Source of the DNA: Atriophallophorus winterbourni
Taxonomy: Eukaryota; Platyhelminthes; Trematoda; Plagiorchiida; Microphallidae
Direction: 5' to 3'
DNA: 64,000 nt
Assembly (NCBI GenBank): GCA_013407085.1
Contig: JACCGJ010002778.1
Span: 1-64,000, forward strand
Shown here: positions 22,901 to 34,641 of the stretch, piece by piece
Position numbering within the stretch: position 1 is the stretch's first letter
Layout of the letters: every line of letters starts with the position of its first letter
Translations under genes and position numbers: made by a program
The notes under the pieces: model-generated
Database searches by the model: none
Told to the model about the DNA's origin: nothing
Seen by the model: only the letters and a program-made list of their open reading frames with translations

Positions 22901-25900
22901 GTTTCGTTTTGTATGTATTTGTTATTCACGTGTATAATTCTTCTTCGAACTCATTTGCAAATTTGTTTGCATGTCTCATTGTCAAAACTTTAACTTGCAA
23001 TTGTCTTTGTTTGGGAGGAATTTTCACGGAAGCTTTTGCATGGTTTTTTGTCACCGGGTAAGTTGCTAATATTTATGAGAACTCCAGAAACAACTGTCCC
23101 CACATTCTCCAGAAGGCAATTTCCCTAGTATCGAATTGTTATTAGCTGGTATTCCTTCATTTTATTACAGTTGAAATTGCTACCCTTCTCGACCACATCT
23201 ATTCTTTTTCCGTCGGCTTTAACCTCCGACTTGTACCTCTCGGGACTACCTATCGCTTTCTGTTTGTCTGTTTCCGGTGTTTCAACTGCTTTCATTCTGT
23301 TATCCTTTCGGTCGTCGACGCTGCTTTCTTGCTAATTTGATGGTTGATCTTCATGTTCGTTTCTAGCAATATCGTGTCTGGAATAATGGCTAAGTTGTAC
23401 TTGAATTTTCAGGGTATGAGTGAATTGGTTGGTTTGTTCTTGACGTATATAGTCGAAGAAGAGGACGCGTTCTGGGCGTTATCTCAACTAATGACCGGAA
23501 CGAAACACAAGCTTCATGGTGTCTACACGCGCGACTTTCCTGGTCTGTATAGACTATTCAATCATCATGAACACGTTACCAAAAAGCTACTCCCAAGGAT
23601 CAGCAAGCATTTTCTCGAGCAAGATCTGCCCACCTCTACTTACGCAATAAAATGGTTCATGCAATGCTTCTTGGATCGCGTAAGTGACACATTTTATCGT
23701 TGGTCTTGTTGCACATATGTCTGTATGCATGTAAGCTTAGTCCTAGTCTGTTTAAACCCAATTCAGAAAATGATTTGGAAACTCATTTTATAGTTTTTTG
23801 TATAAAAGCTTAACCGTTGAGCGTCATTGGATATTTCTCGATTAGTATTATGTATCTTACCTCCGATATCTAGCAAATACGGTTCAATGAGATCGGATTG
23901 CTAATTTTATTGCGCGACGGTCGAACATTTTTCAGTCGTATTTCTTTCTTCGACTAATGTCTAATGTAACATCGAAAAGCTTTGTTTAAATTATTATCTT
24001 GCCGCTTATGCTTATCATGTATGGATGTATTTTCATCTAGACGGAATGCTTATGCTTCGAACGTTTCAAACCCGTTTATTTCATTTCTTTTTGTGAAGAC
24101 CAATCATAATCGTAGAACATTTCGTTCTAAATGCACCATTGCAAATCGTGTTTGTTTTCAGCTTCCTGTTTCTCTGCTTCTACGTTTGTGGGATATATAC
24201 TTGCTTGAAGGGGAGAGAATCTTGATCGCAATGGCGTATAATATTCTAAAATTACACAAGAGTACGTCTACACTAGTTTTTGTAACTTCGTTTTTAATTT
24301 ATGTAACGTTATTGAGCCTCCGTGTTATGTTTCCCCATTTCGTTTAGAAACCCTTCTCCGTATGGATCATGATCAACTGATTTGCTTCTTCCAAGATGAG
24401 CTGGTCAAAAATTTTCGTTTCTCCGATGACAACACTATTGAGTCGCTGAAAAGCTGTCTGGAGCAACTGCACAAATTCAAGCTCGATCGCTTGCCGCCCC
24501 CCAGTGAGTACCTTTCCTTTGTTTTCTACGCAAACCCACACCTTTTAACCCCGTCGATGTTTTGTCTCCGCTATGTCGCTTACCTCAGGATATATTTCTA
24601 TTTGCTGTTGAGTAAAATCTAAAGTTATTTTCCCGTTACGTCACTCCGTGAACAATATAATTTGGTACTTTGCCTGTGTAATGCTGTCAATGATGATGAT
24701 ACTGATGATGTGAATTGGGACCCCAAGGAAGTGAGCTAGTTTCTGTGCCTTGATGTTTATTTGTTTATTTGATGAAAATTCATGAGCCCACAAATTTTTA
24801 GTTGAAACCCGGCCAACTTTTTATTGTGCCCAATCAATTTGTTTTCCATCGTTGTCATTGTTTGGAGCATTGTTTCAAAGGGTAAACCATGTGTCTGGTC
24901 ATTTCAGCCGCGAATATGCTGCCGACGCGCTCCCTCGGTACTTTCGCTCCAGAGCTAGTTTGGCAAAGTAAACCCCTCCAATCCCCAAAGGTCAAAACGC
25001 AGAAAAATGCCGTAAGATCACAACCAGCAATTTCTTATGTTTCCAACGGGGTTGTTGTGAGTTTTGAGATTTTCAGCAATTTTTGTATTTCTTTTTAATT
25101 TCGGACGGTTTTTAATATCGGAATTCACAAACCCGGAATCGGGCAGTGTCATTCTGTCATAGACTACACATGAATTTCGCAACTATCAAATTGCTCAGGC
25201 GTGAACGGATAAGATTGGGATGTTACGAGAACTATGCCTATCCCAATGCAAAGCAATGAGTGCTATTGATCAGAGCAGGTTTTGGGTAACCTTTTACTTG
25301 TGACACAAAAGCTTCGTGACAGTCATGACAGAAAACATGACTAAGTAGCAGTCAACCCCCACCACTAATTTGACCTTACGGTTAAACAGCCTATAGTACG
25401 CCTACGGTGTGTCAAGTCTCGTAGACATCACAAGGATCAGTAATCGACTTGCCTACTAGTGTTTATCCACATGAATCTAATACAACTGAACGCGGTCAAG
25501 GTCGGCTCACATGCGTAAAAGTACATAACTAGTGGGACTAACCAACGTATTGTGGTGCTCACATCCCCATCCCTTACACACCTTAGTGGGACGAGGATAA
25601 ACAATTTTTGAAGAAAAAAATCTAATTAACTAGTAGGTATAAGGTGAATAACAACTATTTAACTTCGCATCAGTGCCGAGCACTAGATTATGGAGATTTA
25701 TGCCCCATCCACAAGTGCGCTACAACTAGCCAGACGGGTCTTGGAATCTGATGCCAGTTTGTCAGATCGCACGAATTTGAGCATCCAGCAAATTATCAAC
25801 GGTAAATCGATCTGCCTAAGCATGAACCACTTCGTATATAATATGCAATTATATAAACAAAAGGAAGGGTTGGCAATGGGCTCACCGATATCTCCCTTAC

Positions 25901-28900
25901 TTGCTAAAATGTATATGGAGCATTCCGAGAACAAAGGCCTTACCAATGAAGGGTTCAAGCCGAAATTGTGGTGGTGCTATGTTGATGACACATTTGTTAT
26001 CATCAATCGAGATCAGTTAGAGGCCTTCTTCAACTAATTAGATGAAATAGACCCACGTATTACGGTCACAAAGGAAGTGGAATCTTGCACAGGCACTCTT
26101 CCATTTTTGGACGGTTTAGCACAAAAAGTAGACGGGAAAATAAAATTTTCTGTCTATCGGAAACCTATCGATACAGATGCTGTACTGCGATGCACTTCCG
26201 CTCATCCAAGATAGGTCTTCAAGTCCATAGATTGTACCATTTTCCATAGGATAGAACACCTGTGCAACGACGAAAGAGACCGAAAACAGGCGCACCATGG
26301 AGCGAGCCAAAGGCTCATAGATCACGGTTATCCAAACCTTTTTCAATACGACATTTGATAAATGTGAAATACCCGTCCGAAAAATCGGAGAAAAATTGGC
26401 GAGATACAGTTTTGTATACCGTATGTATGTATGAAAGCACAATCCTGATCCAGGCAAAGTGCCGCACAGTTAGAGACTGTACGTGAGCTAAGATACTGTC
26501 AGGTTGCCCAGGCCTAGACAGATATGAGAAAGGAAACAGATTGCACAGATTGCTGTGCGGCTAACACCGTGCTAAATTGATTGGCCGCTGGTAGTGAGCT
26601 GCATGCTGAAACACGCTGGAGTCTCACTTCCATCTCTATTCTCTGTATACCGTATGTACGCGGGATAACTATACGTTCGGTTCTGATGCACCTCAAGGAT
26701 AAGACTCATTTATCTAGCGTTAAGAACAGAATCAACTGTAAGGACTGCTCGTGTGTTTACATAGGGCAGATTTCCAAAGAAATTCACACTAGAATCGAAG
26801 AACACCGAAAGCGTGTCCCGCGATGCGAGGGAATATCAATCCCTTATTCGTGATTCGGCTTTGGCGGAGCACCTTTTAGATACGGGCCACAGCGTCGATC
26901 TAGAAAATGTGGAAATATTGAGCCTCGGTATTAAACCGTATAGCGAACGCCTATATACGAAGCCCATTAGTTGTACTTTTACGCATGTCGGCCGCTATGT
27001 CAACCGACCTTGACCGTGTTCACTTGTATTAGATTGATGTGGATACACACCAGTAGGTAAATGGAACACTAATCCTTGTCATGTCTACGTGACGTGACAT
27101 ACCGTAGGCGCACTATAGGCTGTTTAGCGGTAAGGTCAAATCAGTGGTGGGGAGTTGAATACTGCTTAATCATGTTCCCTGGCCTGACTATCACCCTTAG
27201 TCAGTGTCAGAAGTAAAACCTTACCCAAACACCCGTTCTAACCGATTGCGCTCACATTTCTTTGCATTATGAATATACGATCGGTCCCAAACATATTCCA
27301 ATCGATTACTATTCCTATCCCATTAATAGTATATTTTCATTTCTAAGAACGAGCGTTACCCTAATCCACATCCGTTTGAATGTTTCTTGTAACATCTACT
27401 TTTATTGTGCTGCGTTATTATTTCACTTGCGCTAACTGCTGATGGTGGATGGTATAACTTCGCTTATTAGGTGGTACAGTCGTGCGAACTGTGCGTGTAA
27501 CGCACATAGCGAGTGATTTTCTTGTTTTTCTTTAAATGCTCGGGCGATCTTTAGCTAGCTTAACCAGAGTCGTGAGTTATTCTTCACGAAATGACTTGCA
27601 ATACCTCTCGATGCTTCCTGAACTTCTCAGCGTTCTGCGTTTTTCGTCCAGTTTCGTTTCCCCCCACTGATGTTGGGCTTCGCGAATCGCACGATGGGTT
27701 CTAATCTCAATTTTCTTCCAATTGGCTAATATTTGGTTGCTTTGAACAATCAATTCTATTTCTCTTTTCTTTCGCGTATCTGTCTTGACTTGGCCAACCC
27801 GACATTATGTTACCCCACGTACAGTGTATGCTTGGGTGCCACTTTACCTTGATCAGGCTTGTTATTTCACACATAGATACATGTTGTCAATCCGACACTA
27901 ATTAAAATCGATTTGTCAGCTCCATTACCTACACGATGACTGATCCCGCATTATGAACTCACGGATGTGCAATTGTGCAGTACTTTGTGCTCTGCGGCTA
28001 ACACCGTGCTAAATTGATTCGTCAGAGGTAGTGATCTGCATGCTGAAACATGCTGGTGTCTCACTACAATTTCCTGATCTTTTTATTCCTCGTATCTGTC
28101 TAGGCCTGGGCAACCTGACTGTATCTTAGCCCACGTGAACTCTGTGACTGCGGCACTTTGCCTGGATCAGGCTTGTGATTCCATACATGCATACATACAT
28201 GAACACATACAAGATGAGCATGTTAATGTCCACCTAAAATTCTGACCAATCTTTGTTACGCATTTTCATATGTTGCATGATGTATTTTACCGAGTTCAAT
28301 CTGTTTGTCAGGACGCTTTGCAGCCTCCGAAGAAGCCCCTCGTCGGTTCCACCAATAGCGGCTCCATCCTGAATTTACACACCAAAAATGTCAGTTCCGA
28401 CAGCTTGGTTTCCGTTTTCCCTGCGGCCAGTTTGTCCACACGCACAAAGATAATTCATCCACGATCCATATCGCCTGCGTCCACCGGCAGCGGATTACAC
28501 CCCACGACTTCGATGGGCGACTTACGCTTTCCGTTGAACGCCAATATGGTTATTGGAAAGAATCGCACGGGCGTAAGTCGCATTCCAACCTCACTCATCC
28601 ATGTTGTATGGAAACCGCATTACTTTTCATTCACGTCCTCTCAAAGCTGCCTCTTCATTTCCGATACCTGAAAGACATTCATCGGCGCATCTACCAATCC
28701 CAATGATTGAATTGGCGTATGGTTTTTATTCATTGTTTGTATACTTGTATTGCTTTGGTTTTGACCGAGACAGCATTTGTAATGTGATTAACAAAATGAA
28801 AGAGAACTTTGAAAGAAATTCACCTTATAGTGTCATCGAGCTTGACAACGAAGTGCCATGAACAAACAGTGCCAGCCCGGCGAACACCATTTGAACAACA

Positions 28901-31900
28901 TCCACAACGTGAGCTACCAGTTTTCTCTTTTATATCTAATCGGAGCTTCTAATCTTCGAGCTAATGCCCACATAACACGTGAAATATTTGTTCACGCTGT
29001 ATCCGGAACGGTCGTCCAGTTATCTGCGTGAAATTCTAAGTTTGACTTCTTAATTCAAAAATCATTGCGCGGCACTTTGGTATAGTCGCATTTTCTTGAA
29101 TTGAATAGGGTTACTATGATTGTACTATGTTCCATTTAACAATTCTTTGTTTGTTTATATTTTAGTCACCCGAAGTTGTCTCCCCTCCGATGCTCCACAC
29201 AACAGCACAGCTTGTCGGTTCAACGCGTTATCTTCACGAACATGGTCGGCAAAACTCGTGCGCGAAATCAGACTGTGGCTACTCCAGCGCTGATCGTCGT
29301 CGTCGGCCCCAGCCACAACAGGTTTCCATTCGCAGTTACGATAAGAGTGACGTGGTTCTGCTCTCAACAAGACCTAGACTAGATGGCATTTATGAACCCT
29401 ACTGCGAACAACTGCCCACCCACACCAAACCTCAACCGTCTGGTATGTTTCGGGGTATTATCTCATTTTAAAATATCCGACCGATATTTTCGTAGTTTTT
29501 CGGTTTAATGATAATGCCGTACGTTTCGGCTTAAACATGAAAACGCAATCCTGGTCCCGTCAAAGTTCCACACAGTCATAGATCGCACGTGGGTCGCCCT
29601 GTCCTAGAGAGATTAATTTGTAGTTTTGAGTTGAACATATTTCTGGGTACTCGCGACCCAGCATAATGTAAATTAGTGCTGTATGTCACATTGGTTTTAA
29701 CGGTAATTTTTCTGATTTTGTTCTTTTCCAACCCGGTTTTCATATGAACATAAACCGATTCAATTCGCGTAAACGTTGATCTGCATGAGTGTGCTAACAT
29801 CACTTCTGGCAAGCGGCCATAAGGCTGCTACCGTTTTACTAGCGGGGCAGTATACCTTTCAAATCTACAACCGAGTGGTCGCTCAATTGCGTTTTTTCTT
29901 CAATGTAATGGACTTTCCATGAACGGCTCTGTTCTCACTGACTAACGCTAACTAATTCTCGCCGTTGCGGAATCCCGGCCCTCCGCGCTCCATGATTATG
30001 CTTCACAACCCGTTTTCGGAGTTTATATGAGCTTCTATGCATGAATTACGTATATCTGGAATATCTCAATGGGATTTCCCAAATGGTGCAATGGATGTTA
30101 GGTATACATTTTTTCACCTTTTCCAGGCCGTTAATTTTCAAGGTACTTGTTCAGTAGATTACCACACGCTTGTGGCTCCATCCATTCTTTTTGTTCGGAT
30201 TTCAAGTCATTGATGAGTCAACCGTTGTCCGAGGCGCCATTATGCAATACTTCTTTACTGCGCTAACAATATCGTGCTAATTTGATTTACTTACGGTACT
30301 GAAATGTATGGCGGAACACTGCCATTGTTATCATTTTATTTGTCTAGGCCTGGTTAACCTAACAGTTAACCCACACACAGTCTCTGCATGTGCAGATCAG
30401 TCTTGTGATCTCATACATTATACTTATTAACCGCCACGTGGTTTCCAAATTTTTGGATTTGCATTCGATGGACGTGTTCTGATTTGTTCTGATTTGCATT
30501 TTCCGCCCTTCCTGCGTTTCATTCATTGAACTTTAATATAATAAACAGAACCTTCATGGTTACACGATGAGCTGAGGTCTCTTCTCTGCTTAAATTATGA
30601 ATAATAGTTAAATCACTGTTTGTTTCGTTGTGTCCCATTTCACCTTTTTCTTGAACAGACGCCGGAACGCTTGGCCATCAGAAAGTTTTGAAGCCTTGTA
30701 CTAGCGTGACCTCGAACGATAGCAGTGGATTCGCAGACCGGTTTCTCCCGTTCTTCTCATCCATGTCTTCTTCCACTGGACCTGATGACCTCAATCATCC
30801 ATGTCTACCGCACCAAGCCTCGAGTCGGTCGCAATGTACGACGCCGGTCTCGATACCTGGCTCAGAATCCTCGTGGTTGAGTGGGGACATTTTGCACGCT
30901 CCTAGCTCAACCGGTTCCAGTGCGACCAACCGGTCATCTGTTGCACCGAAAGATTCGACATTAATCCCGCAAGATGCTCATTCTACCGCTGACCCATTCC
31001 CGAGCCCGAGTAATGTGAGTCGCTGATTACTCCCGTGCTCCGAATTTTTCAACTTAACTGCTTTTTACAAAATCGGGAAGCTTAACGCGGTTCCCCATTT
31101 TGGAAAACATGTTGTATCCAGATCCGCACCACAACCACGTATAAAGTTGGTATCAACACTGGCGGGAAAATTTTCGACAGCATAACACTTCATCCAGTGG
31201 GTAAAGACATATCACCTGTAGAGCTTCGCGCGCTAACCCTACAGGCCAAGCTTCCGGATACGGAATACTGAATTTATCGTATGCGCTATAATTATTGCGC
31301 CAAACGAAACACCTGCGGTTCCACTTGGTTAAACGCGGCTGAAAGTGTCCACGTATAAGAGTTTATTTGCTCACATCGTTTCCTTTTGCGGCGAAATTCC
31401 TTCGGGTTCATCGATTGCTGTCAACCAGCTTTAAGCCACAGCTCCAAATACGCTAATGTTGCGAATCCTCAGTCATCGTATTGCTTCTTGTTCGCAATCA
31501 ACAGAACTTGTTGGTTCAGTTATTCAGTATGGTGCTCCTCATTGTTATTCGTGCTGACGATTGCATTCTGTCAACATCGTCTCTTGCATTTTCGCTCCAT
31601 TGCAATATTGACTTGATTGATGGAAACTGTATCACTGATTTGCGCGATCTCCTTGTCTTTTACTTTTTTTCCTTTTGTGCGGCTCTCCTCTTGGAGGGTG
31701 AGTCGGTTTCAATGAAGAGTCTTGTGAATTCTGGGTACAAAGTGGCGTCCCCAGCACGACGGCGTTCGTTCGAGTCAGCTTCTCTAGCCTTTGGACAACC
31801 AACTGCGACCTGCAAGGCAGCAAGGAGTTGCCAGAAAGCGGTGGTGTGTCTACTAGACTCTGTTTCAGAATTTGTCTTAGTGTATTCTCCCGAAGCCTTT

Positions 31901-34641
31901 CCCGCGATCGGGTATCCCGCAAGGCAGCGGAGGTTGAAAATCAGGGTTTTCCTTCCCTTAGAGGAATTGCCCTCCCAGGCTAATGAGCTCCGTCTGCTCA
32001 AAGCAAACTGGATTTCAGGCGCAAATCACTCGCCCTCGCCCCTTCTCCTGTTGGTAGAAGCAGTTCCACCGGGCTCGTGGAGCCACTCGTGCAGGCCAGA
32101 AGCTGAACTTGGTTGTCAGAGGCTATTTGAGACGCACGTCGTATGGGAGCATTTTAAAGACTATGGAAGCTTATCCCCACTGCCACCCTCGGCTATGATA
32201 ATCTTTGGAACCGATCTCGTTGTCTAGTGATTTTGTTTCATTTGTTAACAGCCCGGACATATTAATCCAATTTGTCTCCGCGTTCCACTCCCTGGGGCGT
32301 ATAACTCATCTCCACTCGTTTTAAAGAGCATAATTCCACCCTGGTTGAATAACAGTCAAATATCGATACGGGATATCGGCGCCACACGCCCCCGCTCATT
32401 GAATGCTTTGCATTGCTTTTTTTCTCTTAACATGAACACATCTGATTTCGTGGTTTTCACATCATAAACAACCTGTTTATGTCATTAGACAAGATGTCAA
32501 TATTTTAATCTATGTGTTATGATGCTCCGGTGTACAAGATTGACGTTTTTCAAAAAATTGGTACTTTGCTTTTTCTAATCACATAGATGTTCACTCAACT
32601 TAATCTTGTCTATTGTTTACATGGTTTACTGCCTCGAAATTATGCATTCGCCATCCTTTTCTCTGTTTTAAGGTAATTACACGCTGCTAATTCATAGCCT
32701 AGAGTGGATTTGTTGTGAGTTTTCAATCCTTGCTGTGCACCTCGAGTTTTTTCTCGATCTTACCGTTAGCGGCTTTGTTGGCTTCCGTTGTTGTTGTTTC
32801 CGATTGACTTCTATACAAAGCTTTCCGTTTGACTTTCAACGCACGCTCTTTTTTCTCACGCATTTACGCTTAACTCACTCCAACGCTCGAAGTCGCAACT
32901 CACAATTTCGCTCTTTATTTGCCCCCTTGCACTAGGCGGTGTAGTGTTGCCGTTCCCTTTTTCAATTAATCTCTTGGCCGTAGATTTCGCTCTGCCAGAC
33001 ACTAACGATCGAATTTTTCTATCTTTTTCATTGTTTTTCGTCATCATGCAATACGATAGAAAATAGTACCAAAAGTGCGTCTGACTCTTGTTTTCTTGTG
33101 CGATAGTAAGAATTCATCCTCATTTTCTGGTCAGATTTGTGCTTACTCAAAGGACAGCGCTACGCATTCTGTGTCCGATTATGGCTTCGGGTCTATTTTC
33201 GAAATAATCCTAGTTTATATTGTGCTAAAGCAGGCTGCCATCCGAGTTCGTATATGTTCTTTAAATTTCAATCGAATTGGCTATAAATTTGTACATTTTT
33301 TCCATCCGTTGGCTCTTGAAGTTTTGTCCTTGAGCACGAGATTATCAACTGTGTTGTGCAACCTTGTCATGTTGATGGGACAATGCAATCACTGCTCAAC
33401 GTAAAGGGAAAGCGTTACTTGTACCCACTTACTTAGCCCCATACTGGTACCATAACGGTTCTGCTGATCTTACTTCGGAATAAGTAACATGCTCGTACGA
33501 TTTCCAGGCTTTATCATCCTTTCAAAGATTAGCTTGAGGTTGTGTATCTGATTTTCGATGGAAGTGCTTACCATTTTACGGTGTCTGAAGTTTAAACTTG
33601 CGGTGTACATCGACTTTTTCCATCTTATGCTGATTTTCAAGGCCAGAATTCTTCTCGGATGTGAATTTTTGTGTTCATATAAGCTTCCTGCAAACAAATT
33701 TTGAATTTGAAAGCCACGGTTTGATGTGATCGGTGTAATAAACCCCGGATGCATCGAACACTCAAGTTTGAAAACGTCCATGTGTATCGTACTGTTTGCT
33801 TTCGTCAAGCAACGGCAAACAAACTTTGAAACCTCTATCGATACGGCTGGCACGATCAATCGGGTCAATCATATGTAGACCTACGTGTAATTGGGGTCAA
33901 ACCCATGGCCTTGAAAAATGCGTATTTTGCATGCATTCCCGTTCATGCTGTTTGTACTAATTAGGTGGGGACTTCACGAGTATTAGTAAACCGAGCTTGA
34001 ATGGATATTCATAATCCTTATCTTCTTACCGCTCGCAACAAAACCCAGTTTAGCCTACGCTTATGCAAATTGCTAAAGCTTACAATTTCGGACAGGCACA
34101 ATCGATTTTAACATTCCCGGATCAGCTATCCGTAGATGTAAAGTTTAAACTACGGCGTTCCAAGTAAGCACAATAAGCATTTCTCGCCAAGCAATTTCCT
34201 TTTATACTCGATCTAAAACCATTACGTAATGCTTCAACAATACCGCACATATATCATATAGCATCCATATGTGCTTCGATAATTTTCCATTTTGACACTG
34301 TTGTAAACTCGTTGTTTTTTCAGGCAGTGATCAGTGCCATCACCTCGTCAGAGGCGATGCAACTAGCCCACTGCTTTCCGACCCTCTGCTCAATTAGTCC
34401 AGAACCAAAACGTGTCGTTGATCCTCGACCGGTGACGTTCACGCTAATTCCACTGAGCAACAGCAATTCCGGTGCTATGGCACCATCTGACCGTCGGAAT
34501 GGTAAACAATCTTCACCCGCGTCTCCGGTATTTCTTAATGATGTGCAAATGCCTCCAATAAAGCCCGTATACGTGCATGCTTACCACCGCCCTGCTCCTG
34601 TGTTATATCCTCGACAAAGTGAACGTCCAAGCCCACCATAA
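16995..34641 (+). CDS. USP6NL: TBC-domain Rab GTPase-activating protein, USP6NL/RN-tre type (13 exons)
   Basis: Coding exons: 16995-17134, 17501-17543, 20062-20169, 20405-20512, 21874-22050, 23413-23679, 24162-24261, 24348-24503, 24908-25011, 28312-28572, 29166-29442, 30659-31014, 34324-34641. All joins use AG/GT and keep the frame, giving 804 residues and a TAA stop; human USP6NL is 828. The N-terminus has the KVDRFGFY block before the TBC domain (about residues 95-315). The arginine finger is in IxxDxxR (I149, D152, R155) and the glutamine finger is YCQ at 190-192, so GAP activity on a Rab is expected. Further family blocks are [19 protein letters not shown] and [13 protein letters not shown]. 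The tail after about residue 370 is Ser/Pro rich and disordered-looking. The Met at 16995 was chosen because it precedes the conserved N-terminal block; an upstream non-coding exon is possible. Confidence 0.93.
17930..18560 (+). mobile_element. RTE-like LINE fragment in TBC-gene intron 2
   Basis: The plus strand reads [13 protein letters not shown] and [12 protein letters not shown] (about 17977-18080), the palm region of an RTE-like RT with FADN in place of FADD. After a gap it reads the C-terminal [22 protein letters not shown] and [11 protein letters not shown] blocks (about 18325-18470), with stops. The same C-terminal blocks are better preserved at 61.65-62.02 kb. Confidence 0.75.
18893..18953 (+). 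mobile_element. SINE-like tail fragment
   Basis: Only the tail is present: 'tgactgtacggcactttgcc', 'ggatcaggcttgtgctttc', then two ATACC units. Confidence 0.7.
19322..19541 (-). mobile_element. SINE-like copy, nearly full length
   Basis: It starts on the plus strand with 'tatggtattaaatcacaaac' (tail) and ends with 'gcacgattgcacatccatgc' (head). All middle blocks are present with scattered changes. Confidence 0.75.
20581..20655 (-). mobile_element. SINE-like tail fragment, 5' truncated
   Basis: Three GGTAT units are followed by 'gaaagcacaagcctgatcc' and 'agtgccgcacag', ending at 'gactgcacgtgtgc'. Its length matches the 75 bp truncated copy at 12915. Confidence 0.75.
20779..21011 (-). mobile_element. 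SINE-like copy, full length
   Basis: The tail 'tatggcatatggtagg' begins it and the head 'gattgcacatccgtacaac' ends it. It lies in intron 4 of the TBC gene, about 125 bases from the preceding tail fragment and in the same orientation. Confidence 0.8.
22093..22735 (-). mobile_element. Penelope-like element fragment, GIY-YIG endonuclease, with inverted arms
   Basis: On the minus strand, [20 protein letters not shown] (from about 22690) is the start of a GIY-YIG endonuclease, followed by [15 protein letters not shown], one or two stops, then [14 protein letters not shown] and a stop near 22371. Just outside, a block of about 43 bases at 22693-22735 is repeated as its reverse complement at 22105-22148. 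The RT part is missing. It lies in intron 5 of the TBC gene. Confidence 0.75.
24660..24712 (+). mobile_element. RTE 3'-terminal fragment with GAT-repeat tail
   Basis: 'ttggtactttgcctgtgtaa' followed by 'tgctgtcaatgatgatgat' resembles the terminal 3' sequence of the RTE family at 44.5 and 57.1 kb (plus-strand equivalent 'ggtgtaatgccgtctgtgat'), including the GAT-rich end. Confidence 0.5.
25345..25535 (+). repeat. Penelope-like terminal repeat, left arm
   Basis: Reverse-complement match to 26965-27170 at roughly 80% by eye. Shared landmarks: 'ccccaccactaatttgacct', 'aaacagcctatagt', 'gtagacat', 'tatccacat' and 'atctaataca'. Confidence 0.75.
25690..26210 (+). pseudogene. Penelope-like reverse transcriptase, C-terminal half
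   Basis: The frame reads [18 protein letters not shown] (about 25870) and [11 protein letters not shown] (about 25968) with catalytic YVDD, the standard Penelope-like RT blocks. An in-frame TAA at 26035-26037 interrupts it; the same frame continues with [10 protein letters not shown] (about 26095) and IKFSVYRKP. The N-terminal RT blocks are absent, so the copy is truncated as well as stopped. Confidence 0.8.
26428..26643. mobile_element. SINE-like copy with inverted 5' half and 15 bp direct repeat
   Basis: The left part (to about 26540) is the tail half in minus orientation; the right part (about 26546-26643) is the head half in plus orientation. TGTATACCGTATGTA occurs at 26413-26427 and 26644-26658, so this is one insertion event, not two. 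Confidence 0.85.
26650..27013 (+). pseudogene. Penelope-like GIY-YIG endonuclease
   Basis: After IPYVRGI the frame reads [13 protein letters not shown], a CKDC pair and [20 protein letters not shown], which carries the YIG half of the nuclease motif and the helix arginines. After a frame slip near 26840, [20 protein letters not shown] and the final domain follow to a stop at 27011-27013. This single-strand nuclease would nick DNA to prime reverse transcription. SINE insertion, the frame slip and the broken RT make it dead. Confidence 0.8.
26965..27170 (-). repeat. Penelope-like terminal repeat, right arm
   Basis: Inverted relative to 25345-25535; its inner end overlaps the last codons of the GIY-YIG frame. 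See the finding on possible ribozyme remnants in these arms. Confidence 0.75.
27744..27885 (+). mobile_element. SINE-like tail half
   Basis: 'ttcgcgtatctgtcttgac', 'gttaccccacgtacag', 'gccactttaccttgatcagg' and a 'cacacatagatacatg' tail follow the family order. The head is absent. Confidence 0.65.
27961..28201 (+). mobile_element. SINE-like copy, full length, CATA tail
   Basis: The head 'acggatgtgcaattgtgcag' and 'gcggctaacaccgtgctaaa', the middle and the tail 'catacatgcatacatacatg' are all present. This is one of the most complete plus-strand copies. Confidence 0.8.
29535..29615 (-). mobile_element. SINE-like tail fragment, diverged
   Basis: 'tgaaaacgcaatcctggtcc', 'agttccacacagtcatag' and 'cgcacgtgggtcgccc' match the tail blocks with many changes. 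Confidence 0.55.
30243..30420 (+). mobile_element. SINE-like copy, old
   Basis: 'atcgtgctaatttgattt', 'tttgtctaggcctggttaac' and 'gatcagtcttgtgatctc' keep the family order with deletions and many substitutions. Confidence 0.55.
31640..32212. other. Unclassified GC-richer block in TBC-gene intron 12
   Basis: About 570 bases stand out from the AT-rich intron by higher GC and by long open frames on both strands (plus to 32227; minus 31660-32001 and 31632-31922). No frame has a domain I recognise, and the exon 12 to exon 13 join skips it cleanly. It is most likely the untranslated or 5' region of an uncharacterised repeat, not an exon. Confidence 0.4.
32230..34320. other. Remainder of TBC-gene intron 12, nothing recognised
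   Basis: AT-rich sequence without recognisable repeats or coding similarity. A 132-codon minus-strand frame (33470-33868) shows no domain and is treated as chance. Confidence 0.5.

Larger units (their letters stand above)
25230..27310 (+). mobile_element. Penelope-like element with inverted terminal repeats and SINE insertion
   Basis: An RT-like frame (25690-26200) and a GIY-YIG endonuclease (26650-27013) are enclosed by inverted repeats of roughly 190 bases (25345-25535 and 26965-27170). Weaker matches continue outside these: 'caatgcaaagcaatgag' near 25234 against 'tctttgcattatgaat' near 27255. A SINE at 26428-26643 interrupts it. It sits in intron 9 of the TBC gene. Confidence 0.8.

Noticed and set aside
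31481..32227. 248-codon plus-strand open frame in TBC-gene intron 12
   Set aside because: No domain, long frames also on the other strand, and the flanking exons join in frame without it.
33470..33868. 132-codon minus-strand frame
   Set aside because: Inside an intron of the TBC gene on the opposite strand, no domain or splice context.
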